Positions 30,643 through 42,516 of a stretch of 64,000 bases of DNA are shown in pieces; position 1 is the stretch's first letter, and every line of letters starts with the position of its first letter. The translations under genes and the position numbers were made by a program. Origin of the DNA: Amoebidium appalachense (Eukaryota > Ichthyosporea); contig CAVNZM010000004.1 of assembly GCA_963693365.1 (NCBI GenBank), positions 7,626,001 to 7,690,000 of the forward strand, in the 5' to 3' direction. The notes under the pieces are model-generated. The model searched no databases and had not been told where the DNA came from. It saw nothing but the letters and a program-made list of their open reading frames with translations.

Positions 30643-31084
30643 TTTTATCCGCACCATCATTGTTTATACATGACATATACCCAATCCTGTAGACGTTTGT
30701 GGATAACCTGCGAATCGCCTAGAGGGGGCTGATTGTTGAACACCACTCGCAACAACCAGCGCGTTCCATGATAGATCTTGTTGCCGTAACGGACCTAAAA
30801 ATTAAATCCGACAGGCTTCTTTGCGTCACGCCTGCTGTGATGGTCAGCCTGAGCGTTAGAAGGCTTCTGGTAGAACTTCACGTGTAAAGTTTAGTAAATT
30901 CAAAGGGCCAAATCTTCCATTGTGGTGCATCATCGACTCATTATTGTACGGACAAAAATCTGAAAATTCGATTACCGACAGCCCTTTTGTGTCCTACCGG
31001 ATTTGCACTCTGTAACAAAAATTCTACCTTGACATTCAAAATCTGCTTTCTCTTGTCCTCATGAACATGTTTCTCTTTTTGCAG

Positions 31085-31173
31085 CCGTCAAAGAGCAGCG
31101 TGACCGGTCCAAACCAACGGGGCGTCGGAGCCCAACCGGGCTAGATCTCCGCAACACCAATCGCATGTCGTGA
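31085..31173 (+). CDS. Possible terminal exon of an unrecognised gene
   Basis: After a good pyrimidine tract and TTTTTGCAG acceptor, an 89-base open stretch reads VKEQRDRSKPTGRRSPTGLD and ends in TGA at 31171-31173. No upstream exon was identified. A competing minus-strand frame spans 31088-31333. The call rests only on splice-site quality and charged composition. Confidence 0.2.
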
Positions 31174-31529
31174 AATTCGATAACGGTAACTCACCAATCG
31201 GAAAAGGCTCCGAGCAAGGCAAATTGCCGGTGCAGATGACCGTTGTCGCCCGCGCCCAGGTCTCCCGCGGCCGATGTTGTGACATGGCACCATGCCCTAG
31301 AGCTGCCGCCGCATCCCCTCGAGCCAACGCCAACTACGTAGCTACCAGGTTGCCCCATACCAGAGTTGACGTGCGGAAAAAGAGAGAAAAGTGAAAAAAC
31401 AAAACAACATACCTAGATCTGAACCGTCGGCCACTGTAAATCTGTTACAGGACAGTCCGGATCCACTTGCAGATGTGCACGCCAGTGCGCTATATATGTT
31501 AAACTGCTAGCTGAAACTTTCAAACGTGT

Positions 31530-31718
31530 ACACACGCACATAACACAAACACACACACAAAAACACATGCACACACACACATGCACACACACACACACAC
31601 GCACACACACATGCACACACACACGCACACACATACGCACACACGCGCGCGTGCGCGCACACACACACGCATTTGCACACACACACACATGCACACAACA
31701 CACGTGTACACGTGTACT

Positions 31719-31770
<52 letters not shown>

Positions 31771-31957
31771 CACACAGTGTCTCACATACATAGACATCAC
31801 ACGCACAACACACACACGCGCGCGCGCGCACACGCACACACATTCACACACACGCCACACACAGACATACACACACGCACACTGTCACACACACATGTAC
31901 AAACACACACCGTGACACACCCACAGACACACGCGCGCACACACACACACACACACG

Positions 31958-32022
<65 letters not shown>

Positions 32023-32055
32023 GTGCACACTCTCGTGCACCGTGACACACAAACA
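31530..32055. repeat. (CA)n-rich satellite
   Basis: Long CA arrays with interspersed ATGTACAC and CGCGCG segments; no coding content. Confidence 0.95.
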
Positions 32056-32650
32056 GACTGATCATCTAAAAAGAGAGCGAAGATGAGAGAGAGAAGCACA
32101 TGAGCACGGACACACACACGTGCACACACACACAGGCATACACACCTCCCGCCCTTGGCGACACCTGAACGTGTGTGAATTCGTGGCACTATGCGCATCC
32201 ATACGCGAGTCCTTGCATGCGTAATTGGTGTGGTACTGCACGCGTGAATGCATTGTTATTATTTTATGTACCGTGCACGCAAAGCTGAAGAACTTGAATT
32301 TGAATTCTCAACGGATTCAAACTACGGTAAATGCGGATACATAAAGCCAACAGTGGGCAACCGTTATGTATGCATGTTAGTATCCCCGTTATCCGGGGCC
32401 ACCGGTCGGCCGTGGGATGGGGGGGGGGGGGGGGGGGGGGGAAGGGGGTTGTCCCTTGATGCATCTGTAACATCAGGACGGTCCTGACCGTGACATATCT
32501 GCGATCAAATTCGAGAACTCGGAGCGCTATGCTGTTTTTCATCGTTTTTCAAACAGATCTACCTCAGAAGGGAGTTGGCGTTATGCATCATACACAAAGC
32601 CTAGTAGTCTGACGTGCACGGTGTTTCAATTGCACCCATAAAAACAAAAC

Positions 32651-32651
<1 letters not shown>

Positions 32652-32731
<80 letters not shown>

Positions 32732-32844
32732 CTTTAAAGAGTAGGTTTATATACGCCATATACAAGCTATCAGGGATGCATCGATGATATCGATGGATCC
32801 AAGAGCCTGGCATAAGGGGGCCGTGGGGGGCGGGCGGGGCGGGG

Positions 32845-32890
<46 letters not shown>
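32652..32890. repeat. A-run/G-run junction and long G runs
   Basis: A run 32652-32683 passes directly into a G run to 32731; a second G run spans about 32847-32890 and is followed by TTAGAATG, the start of a dispersed repeat. Confidence 0.95.
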
Positions 32891-32894
<4 letters not shown>

Positions 32895-33180
32895 GAATGT
32901 GTATAGACTGAGATTCAAGTACGAAATTCACATTCACAACGGAAAGTTTTAACATGTATACGTATACGGTGCGTGCAAACCACACGAGTATGCATAATAA
33001 GCAGAGCCCATCCTAAGGCCTAGGGCCGGGGGGCCCTAAGTCATCCACAGTGAACCCCAGTTTCAACCAATTGAATTTCACCTCAGTTGACGAAACCCAA
33101 CTCAGATATACTCCTTCACTTGAGCATGGGTGGGTGGGCCACCCGCCTTGATCAGAGACGTGGCTCATCAGGGTTACAAA
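32891..33180 (+). repeat. Dispersed repeat family member (AGAGCCCATCC family)
   Basis: Shares AATAAGCAGAGCCCATCCT exactly with 11051-11069, then GGGGGCCCTAAGTCATCCAC, and later CCACCCGCCTTGATCAGAGA, related to 13555-13595. Other members lie at 50570-50890 and 58416-58500. Confidence 0.7.
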
Positions 33181-33248
33181 TTATAATAAGCGAGCAGGCA
33201 AAGGCTGCTGCTGCTGGTGGTGGTTGTGGTGGTGGTGGTTGTGGTGGT

Positions 33249-33284
<36 letters not shown>

Positions 33285-33434
33285 GGGAGGTCCAGAAAAG
33301 CTGTTATAATTTGAGGACCTCGTCATGCCGACACACAAGCTATTTGGAAAAACATAAACCAAGTACGCTTTATTGGGCGGCACAAACAGTACATGTATGG
33401 ATCCAGCACAACCGTGTGCATTTTAAGGTGCGAG

Positions 33435-33440
33435 TTTATT
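33435..33440 (-). terminator. Polyadenylation signal of SELENOF
   Basis: TTTATT on + reads AATAAA on -, 281 bases past the SELENOF stop codon. A second AATAAA is at 33369-33374. Confidence 0.5.
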
Positions 33441-33454
33441 GCTTGAGCAGGCAC

Positions 33455-33510
33455 TGCCTGTCGGCCACAAGCCCGCCAATCGGCTGAGGGCTGCGGCGTC
33501 ATATCGCCCA
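33455..33510 (-). promoter_or_regulatory. Candidate SECIS element in SELENOF 3' UTR
   Basis: On the minus strand ATGA (complement of 33499-33502) is followed by a helix strand GCCGCAGCCC. This pairs, with one bulge, to GGGCTTGTGGC, and CGAC (33460-33463) lies opposite the ATGA. That fits the UGA/GA non-Watson-Crick core of a eukaryotic SECIS, located between the stop codon and the AATAAA. The apical loop TCAGCCGATTGGC lacks the usual AA but contains CC. This is the better of only two ATGA sites in the likely 3' UTR. Confidence 0.4.
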
Positions 33511-33720
33511 ATCAAAAACCGCCACCTACTACCATAAATGGCACGTGCACGCGTATAAAACCACCGTGGTAACCTCCAACCGCAGTTACCAAATTTGGCA
33601 ATGGAGGTGCAGGTTTTAACCGCACACCCCACTACCTGTAGGTACCCTTAGTCTTGGTACCCTTAAACTGCACAATCATGCCATATATGGTAGGTGGGAA
33701 AGTGACAGGAATTTCCCTTT

Positions 33721-34789
33721 TTAGGAACTGGGCTGGCCCAATTTCTCCTTCAGGAATTCCTTGATGGTGTCACGCTTCCACGTCTCAATCCTGCCACCCA
33801 GACCCCCCTCAATCAGCTAGTAATCACGAGCACATACATGTAACGATAATATATATACAAAAAACACAATTATCTATCCTGTTACGGGTTAAGCAATTTC
33901 AACAAACCCTCGGTGCTACTATTGAGGCCACCCGATCATATTGCACAAATAACCCATGTTTTGTTATGGATTTGCATATATCTAACGAAATATCATATAC
34001 ACAAACACAAAAATCTCTCTCCTGTTACGGGTTAAGCAATAGAACAAACCCTTGCTGCTATTATTAAAGCCACCCGATCATAGTGGGTGCACAAATAACC
34101 CAGTCTTGTAATGGATTTGGACTATTCCGCAAAAGTGTTGCTAACGAAAGCGCCCCCCCCCTCCCCCCCCCCCCCCCCCCTCTCCCCCTCCTTCCCCCCA
34201 AACACGTACACAGGAATACATCCACCCACACAAATAGACCCAATATGCAAACACACAATAAAAAAGTAAACACACGTGCTCTGTAAACAGTGATGTATGT
34301 ATACACAGAGCATTCACACAGCTTTGAAGCCCCCCCCCCCCCCCCCCCTCTCCCCCCCTCCCCAGAGAGAAATCGGAAAGGGAAGACGAAGAGAGGGACC
34401 GCGGGGGGGGGGGGGGGGGGGGGGGGGGGGTGATGTATGCGTTAGAGGGTTGGAAATATGGAGGAGACAACAACGAGCACCAACAAAACGTTACCAAAGT
34501 GGGGGGGGGGGGGGGCAGAGAGGGAGAGAGAGACGGCAGAAGGGAAGGTAGAGGGAGGGAGGGAGGGAGCGAGGGGAGGGGGGGGGGGGGGGGGGGCTGG
34601 GAGAGAGATTGAGAGAGAGAGGGGGGGGGGGGGGGGGGGGGGAGAGAGAGAGGGAGAGAGAGAAAGAGAAAGGAAGAGACAGAAAGACAGGGCAAGAGAG
34701 AGGGAATGAGGGGGGGTGGGGGGTGGGATGAAGAGGTGCAGCACACGGAAAGCCCAAAAGGGCGAAATAAGGGAGAGGATGGGAGCCGT

Positions 34790-34825
<36 letters not shown>

Positions 34826-34932
34826 GAGAGAGAGAGTGTGTGTGTGTGTGTCTGATACGAGGGAGGGGGAAACAATGTGTAGACCAGGTGCATTAGGTCA
34901 CTTGCAGATGTGTGCCGTGGCTGTTAGAAAAG

Positions 34933-34993
<61 letters not shown>

Positions 34994-35232
34994 GGTGGGT
35001 GGGTGGGTGGGAGTGTATGTCTGTGTGTGTTTGTGTGGGTGGGTGGGAGGGGGGGGGGGGGGGGGGAGGGGGGAAGGGTCCACGTACGAGACCAGATCCA
35101 TCAACTCTCCAGAGTCGCTCATCAGATGAAGCTCCGGGCTCTTACCACCCTGGTACTCCACTGCACAGCAATGGTTAAAAAAAAAACCAGAGAGGGAGAC
35201 CTGGGGGAGCGAGGGTGAGAGGGGGGGGGGGG

Positions 35233-35267
<35 letters not shown>

Positions 35268-35289
35268 GGGGGGGGGGGAGGGAGAGAGG

Positions 35290-35323
<34 letters not shown>

Positions 35324-36050
35324 ACGGGAGGGGAGTGAGCGCGGAAGCAAGGGAATGTGGGAGGGAGGGAGGGAAGGGGGGAAGGGGGGAAGGGGCGGAG
35401 GGGAGGGGGCAGGAAGGGAGAAGGGAGGAGGGAAGGGAGGGAAGGGAGGGAGGAGGAGTGTGGTGGGAAAGGAAAGGGAGGAAGGAGAGAGAAAGAAAGA
35501 CGGAGATTCTCCATGCACTCAGACAATCAGGGGGCAAAACGACCATCACAAGGTCAATCAACGCTGGATACATGCATTTCTCTTTCTCTCTTGCACCCCT
35601 CCCCCCCCCCTCCCCTCCCCCCTACACACACATACCACCCCTCCCCCTATCCTCCCTCCCCTCCCCCCCCCCCCCCCCTCCCCTTCATACACACACGAAC
35701 ACACGCACACCCTGCAGGAACACTCCTCCCCTCTCTCTCTCTCTCTCTCCCCCCCCCCCCCCCTCCTTCCCCTCACCTCTCCTCCTCTCCCATAGGTGCA
35801 CACACATGCCTTCAGAGCGCCCCCCCACCCCCCCACCCCACCCCTCTCCCCCACGGTTCTCTTGTTTACCTTGTCCGCACTAAACAGCAAAAATACTCTC
35901 CCCCTCCAAATCCCAACCTCATCCTCCTCGCACACGCACGCACGCATGCGCGCGCGCACACACACACGCACACACACACACACACGCACACACACACACG
36001 CACACACACACACACGCACACACACACACACGCACGCACACACACACACG

Positions 36051-36093
<43 letters not shown>

Positions 36094-36521
36094 ACACACA
36101 ACCAGAGAGACAGCCACACCCCTGCAAGTCCGCTTTCTTACCTCTGAAGTTTGGAATCTTGGTTGAATCGTGATCGATGAACTCTGGGAGGTAAACATGT
36201 CAGCACGTGACTGGGGATCACAAGTATACATCCAAATGCACACACACGGGCACGTACACACCCACATCTACACACATCCCCACCCCTCCCTCCCCCACCA
36301 CCACACACACACACACACCCCATCTCTTCCTCAATTCTTAGCTCTTTGAACTCAAATTTTCACCTAAAAGTATGCCGTCATGCACCAATCCTCTCTCACC
36401 CCTCACATTAATGTTGCTCCCTGAGCCATATATTTCATTTCACAACCACTCCTCCCTGCCCCCTCCTCCCCCCTCCCCGCGAAAAGAAAAAAAGAAAAAG
36501 AAGAACAACAACCTTGAAAAA

Positions 36522-36560
<39 letters not shown>

Positions 36561-36762
36561 TAAACATAGTAGCTTTTCGATATGCACTGGTTTCATGTGC
36601 AGGCCCACTCACCGACGATCGACTGGAAGCGGCCCAATTTTCATTTGCACACAACCAGCTTGGCGCTGGCAGCTAGCGGCACCTGCAACACCCACTCAGG
36701 ATCGGTGCACACACACAGAGAGAGAGAGACACAAACACACAAATGCAAGCGCAGGCCCACAC

Positions 36763-36812
<50 letters not shown>

Positions 36813-38435
36813 ATTGGGTTGGAATTTTGTCTCTGCGTGAACTGCCTTCAACCCTCCTCTACTTCCCTCCTCCCTTCCTGAACTGATCCCCCCCCCCTTC
36901 CTCCCTCCCCCCCCCACACACACAAATACAAACACTAACCCCCAGTTATCAACAATGTCTGTAATTGATATATACAGACATTGGCTAACCTCGTCGCCTA
37001 CACTGCCCCCCCCCCCCCCCCCCCCATCCTCCCTACTCCCATCCCCCCTCCCCCAACCACAACCACTACAACCACACACACACACAAAACACGCACATAG
37101 ATCCATCCTCAAGTAAACAACACTATTTAATTAGTACCCAATATTCAAAAGGAACAACTCCACACATCTAAAGAAAATACAAACAAACAAAATAACATTA
37201 ACACGCCTACCTTGGCCTCCTTGACAGTTTCTTCCTCCCCCCCCTCCCCCACTCCCCCTCCCCGGGGCCCCCCCACCCTCCTTCCCATCGTCATTCAACG
37301 GCAACTTACAAATTACATTTTAAAGTTACAATAAGAATATAAACATCAAAGCACTTGTGCACACACCTTTGCCTCCTCGACTGCACTGCAGCAGGACCTG
37401 CACTCATTCTCCAAAGAGCCGAGACCAAAGTCCCCAAGCAGGTCGCACGTGCTGTCCCCGACAAAAACTTTAGTGCACGCCATGTTCAAAAACAGCCACC
37501 AAATGACGACCAATGACACAACAAAATGTGGCAAAGGAAAATAGCGCCTGGGGAGAGGGGGGGCGGGGCGGGGGGGGAAGGGGGAGGGGGGAAGGGGGGA
37601 AAGACGGCAGGAGAAAAAGGAGGAGCCGGGGGGGGGGGAGGAGGGGAGAGAGAGGGGGGAGGGAGAGGAGGAGGTGGAATTGCGGACGTGAACGTGTCTT
37701 GACTACTATCGGGGGGTGGCTCTGTTCACCCGTGGTACATCGACTTTCAGAAAGGTGTGTCTATGCCTCAAGATCGGGTGCTAACCGAAACAAGCCCATT
37801 CGGCCTTGTGCACTAGAACCACAGTAGTGGCGTGCCATGTACAGGCAGTGGCAGTGAGTCTGTCTGAGTGTGTGCACAATGCAAGCATGCACGGACGCAC
37901 AACGGTTCGCGTACACAAACGCACACAGCATCAACGTACACGCACACCAACGGGCCATTTCTCACTTTTACCTGCAGAGACAGGCACACATGCTGGTTCA
38001 AAAGTGCAACATTTGAATCCAGCCACACACACACAGGTACACACTTGCAGACACACACACAGACTCACCTACACATGTACAACACACACCAGCAGCTGCA
38101 TCCACACGCCCGCAAGCACCCGGGCACTCCCGCACCCGCATGCGCGTGCACAAACACACTTATACACAAAAAAATCCATACGCGAGCCTAGGCACACACA
38201 CACACGCACGCACGCACGCACACACACGCACACACACACACACACGCACGCACGCACGCACGCACACACGCACGCGCACACCCACACCCACACCCACACA
38301 CCCACACACACACGCGCACACTTACCGACACTGCAGGGCATCGGTGTAGCCTTTGGCGAGGCAGTCGAGGGCGGCGCAGACGCTAGCCAGCTGCAGCGCC
38401 ACAGCTGTGGCGACTAGCAGGGCCTCGCGCCGCAT
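33721..38435 (-). CDS. SELENOF: Selenoprotein F (Sep15), complete, 6 exons, in-frame UGA
   Basis: Minus-strand exons: 38326-38435, 37367-37451, 36613-36682, 36142-36183, 35088-35160, 33721-33790. They sum to 450 nt, phases agree, and they give 149 residues including one Sec. Exon 1 gives an ER signal peptide ([20 protein letters not shown]). It is followed by the cysteine-rich UGGT-binding domain: [14 protein letters not shown], then [19 protein letters not shown]. The thioredoxin-like domain carries VVCKUKLGRF, where U is TGA at 36641-36643, then [18 protein letters not shown] and [17 protein letters not shown]. Human SELENOF has CGU-KLGRF and EEFLSEKL at the same places. The family is an ER thiol-disulfide oxidoreductase bound to UDP-glucose:glycoprotein glucosyltransferase. 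Here the redox motif is C-Lys-Sec. Length 149 versus 165 in human. It is head-to-head with DCAF13 across 555 bases. Confidence 0.92.
33841..34140. repeat. Two-copy tandem repeat in last SELENOF intron
   Basis: Copy 1 (33841-33980) and copy 2 (33981-34140) share CCTGTTACGGGTTAAGCAAT, GCCACCCGATCATA and GCACAAATAACCCA in order. A third start, CTAACGAAAG, is cut off by a C run at 34153. Confidence 0.8.
36641..36643 (-). other. SELENOF: Selenocysteine codon (UGA) of SELENOF
   Basis: Minus-strand TGA in phase within exon 3, between TGC-AAA and AAA-TTG-GGC-CGC-TTC. Downstream exons stay open in the same frame for a further 65 codons that match the family, so it is read through and is not a terminator. 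Confidence 0.9.
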
Positions 38436-38990
38436 AGCGCGTAGGAAAAAGAAGAAACACCAGCAAAGGAAAAAAAAAATTAAACGAAAAACGTAAGACT
38501 TGGTGAAGTGTGTTGCCAAGGAGGGAAGGGTACCGGTGATGGCTCTGAGCCACCAGACGTACTAAAAAAACATTTGTGTAGTGCGGTCGTCTGGTAGCGA
38601 AGAGCATTCCCTCTTCGAGCAGGGTCGTTGTATAAAAAGATTCAAATAAACTGCTTGCGCAAGCTGATGTCGCAAACCGGTGGCTGAGCCTTCTGAGATC
38701 GATGTACACGTGATCATGATCAACCCCTGTGTTAGAAAAACACGTTTGCGAAGTGCCCATGATGGATGTTTGAGTGTCCAATGGTATGTGTAGTACTGAG
38801 TAATCAACTAATCTACGCTTTGTAAGGTGCCCATTTTATAGATATAAAGTAGTGGGTTGTTTGGTAAGGCGAGGGAACAAAGTTCATTTCTTTCTTGATA
38901 GGCACAGGCCACACAAACAAGAACATCGTCTAGGTTTCAGAAGGAGACAGACAGAACGCAGAGGGGTAGCCAGAGGGGAAGACAGGCACA
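38436..38990. promoter_or_regulatory. Shared 5' region of SELENOF (-) and DCAF13 (+)
   Basis: 555 bases separate the two divergent start codons, with no simple repeats, which suggests a bidirectional promoter. A TATAGATATAAAG stretch near 38837 is a possible TATA element for DCAF13. No CCAAT box was placed with confidence. Confidence 0.4.
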
Positions 38991-39441
38991 ATGAAGGTCA
39001 AAACTATATCACGCAACGATGAGGATTATACACGGTCAAACACACGTGACCTCTACAAGGTGCACAGGAACATGAACCCTGCACAGCATCCGTTTGAGAA
39101 GGCAAGGGAATACACAAGAGCCCTTAATGCCACAAAGCTGGAAAGGATGTTTGCTAAGGTGTGTGCTGCGTGCGCGCGTGTGTGTGCGTGTGTGTGATGT
39201 GAATCTGGGTGAGGTTTTTTTTTGTTTTTGTTTTTGTTTTTTTGTTTTTGGGGGGGGGGGGGGGGGGTTGGATTCGGCATGGGGATGGAAATAGAGCTGG
39301 GTTGTAGTGGGAGGACGCACTGAGTGGAGGAGGAGGAGAGGCAGAGGAGCTATGAGGGAAATGAAAATGGTGTCAAAGGGATAAGGGGTGAAAGGATGGA
39401 CTGGGTACTTTCAATGGAGGGGGTAGGAAACGGGGAGTGAG

Positions 39442-39507
<66 letters not shown>

Positions 39508-39966
39508 AGGGGGGGGGAGGTGAGGGAGGGTTGGTGGGCTGTTTGTGCGTGTCTAATTGTGCCTCTTTGTCGTCGTGTGCATGTCACCCGTCTCCCCGGT
39601 ACATTTCAGTGACATGTGTGATTGTGTGCGGCTGGGTTCTTGTACACACACATTTTAAAATCTTCAAAAACCTATGTGCCTACACTTCTGTTTGTGCTAC
39701 AATGATCTGGGTTCAAGTGTGTTTGCTGGTTTTTTTGTGCTTTCATGCTGTTTCAAGTGTTACGTACTGAAATTGGTTTGATGTTGCATCTTGGTTGCCT
39801 GTGCATGCTTTTTTAGCTTATGTCTGCTTACTTAATGTGTGCCGCCGCTGATACCATTGCATAAATGAGTGGTAATGGCCCTAGGGATGAGAGGCATGGA
39901 ATAGGAGAGCAAAATGAAGGGGGGAGGGGCAGGGTGCAGGCAGGGTGGTGGTGGTGGTTGGTGGGT

Positions 39967-40019
<53 letters not shown>

Positions 40020-40559
40020 AGGGGAGGTCAAGAAAAGGAAAGCAGGAAAACAGTGTTGTCGTCGAAATGAAGGAAAGGGTAGAGAAGTAGGGGTTGTGGC
40101 TGGGGAGGTTGGTCGATGGTGCGGGTGTGTGTGTGTGTGTGTGGAGTGGGAAGGTGGGAGGGGGGGGGGGAAGGTGGGAGAGAAGGGGGGGGGGGGGGGG
40201 GGGGGGGAGTGGGAGGGGGGTATGGGGGTGCAGGTGTTTATTACTTAGGAGCCTGGTGTTCACATCGGGGGATATGTTTGGAAAATGGAGGGGGGAAGTG
40301 CCTCCCGGGAGGGGCGACGGGGAGGAGGGGGGGGGGGGGGGGGGGGGGGCAGCTCCCGGGGGGCGGGGGGGCTCCCGGAGAAGTGAGAAGGGGAGGGGGT
40401 TGGAAGATTTGAATGTTTGTGTTAGGCCGTGGTTTGTGGGAGTGGGAGTGGGTGCTAAGTCTAGTAGGTGGGCTGGGATTTTAATTATAGGGAGGAAAGG
40501 ATTTTATTGTAGGTGGGTGATGGTGGTGGTGGGTGGTATGTGTGTGTGTTGGGGGGAGG

Positions 40560-40594
<35 letters not shown>

Positions 40595-41056
40595 CTTGGG
40601 GAGGAGGTGGTGGTGGTAGTGGTGTTGGGGATGGGGGGGGGGGGGGGGTGGGGGGAGAGGTTAAGGGTGTGCACTCGTGAGTAAGAAGAGGGGGAGGATA
40701 CATTAGAAAACGATGACAGTCTTATGCTACCTTCTCTCCCCTTTTCCATTCCCTTGTTTCTCTGTCTTTACTGGTTGCTTGTCCATTTTTTTGTTGGCGT
40801 GTTGCAAAACGTCTCACCATTTTTTTCTCTTTCCTATCAACTATTTTCTCTCCTCCAAGTTTTTTTTTATCCATACTTGTTTTGTGTGTGCAAGGAGACG
40901 TCTGACCCGTGCCTTTTTTTTTTTTTTTTTTTTTTTATGGGTGCACTTAGTGGGCGTACAGACGGTGTGTAGCTTTTCTCTTCCCTTTCTTTCTGTTTTG
41001 TTTATCGCGTTGGTTTTTTTATGTGTGTGTGTAGGTGCAAGTAAATGTCTGACCCG

Positions 41057-41097
<41 letters not shown>

Positions 41098-41746
41098 TTC
41101 CCCACACAGCCGTTCATGGGAGCGCTTAGTGGACATACAGACGGTGTGTTCTGTCTTGCCAAGCACCCCACCAAGGTGACGACTGTGCTGTCTGGTGCGT
41201 GCGATGGCGAGATCAAGGTGTGGAGTCTGAAGAACCTGGACGAGCAGTGGTCTGTGAATGCACATAAGGTGCGTGGGGATGGGGGGTAATGTGTACGTGT
41301 GTTCGTGTGTATGTGTACATGCAGGCACACACAGGCACATATAGGTACGCGTAGGTAGTTGTGCTTGCACATGCACGTGTACGTGGAATAGGGACACGTA
41401 TATGCGGTTGGCACATGCACACTGACAGGCGCATGTATAGAGACAGGCAGGCACACACAACAGGCACGTGAAAATGTGCAGGCACACTCGGGCACACGTA
41501 CACACACATGCACAGGTACATGGACACGGGCACAGGTACGCATGTGCATCTGTACATGCAGGCCTCGACAATGTGCATGCACAGAGGCACACGTACATAC
41601 GAGCGCTCGCACATGCAGTCACAAACGTGCATGCATACACAGGAGCACGCATGAAAACCTCGATAGTCTAAAAACACTTGCAGCCAAATGTATGTGATGC
41701 ATGTACTTTTCCTTTAAGGGGGATTGAAGGAAACAGGGGAGCCCTT

Positions 41747-41780
<34 letters not shown>

Positions 41781-42484
41781 GGGGGGGCATGCCCATTCCC
41801 GATTTCTCTCGCATGTATTTACTCATAGATTGTTTAAAAAAAAAAAATAATAATAATAAAGGAGAATAAAAATAATTGAGAATCGACATTTATCAAAATC
41901 GCCGAAAAAAACAAAATAATGTTCTGCTGATTAATTTAATTTTGAATTTATTTACCACAGGGCTATGTGCGTGGTCTGAGTGTTGGGCCGTACGGGGACC
42001 ATTTTGTGAGTGTAGGGGAGGACCAAACGGTGAAGACGTGGGCATTGGAGACGGCAGATAGTGAGGCCTCAAAGCACACACCAACAAACGTGTGGTTGGG
42101 CAAGCACGCATTCACGGGGGGTACGTGTACGGGTGTGTGTGTGGGTGGGTGGGGTGGCGCGGTAGGGGGCGAAGGGGAAAGGGGGGGGGGAGGGGGAAGC
42201 GGGGAGAGAATGAGGGGAGGGGAGGGGACGGGGGATAGGTGGGATGGGGGGGCAGGTTTTTTTTGGGGGGGGGGGGGGGTTGGGGGGAGGGTGGGAGAGG
42301 AGGGGTGAATGGGTGGGTGGTTGTTGTTTTTTTTATAATTATTTCTATTTCTATTTTTTATTTTTTATTTTTATTTTTTTTGTGGGGGGGGGGGGGGGAG
42401 GTTGCATGTACGAAAGGAGGTCGAGTGGAGGCCGGGGTGGGGTTTGAGTTTCTTTATTTTTATTTTTATTTTTTATTGGGGAAG

Positions 42485-42516
<32 letters not shown>

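Noticed and set aside
37346-37534. Alternative SELENOF start with a hydrophobic [14 protein letters not shown] leader fused to exon 2
   Set aside because: The frame has no ATG before the hydrophobic part, and joining exon 38326-38435 to the CACGTGCGACC acceptor reproduces the family alignment exactly, with its own signal peptide.
38383-38781. 132-codon minus-strand frame overlapping SELENOF exon 1
   Set aside because: Different frame from the signal-peptide exon and no family resemblance.
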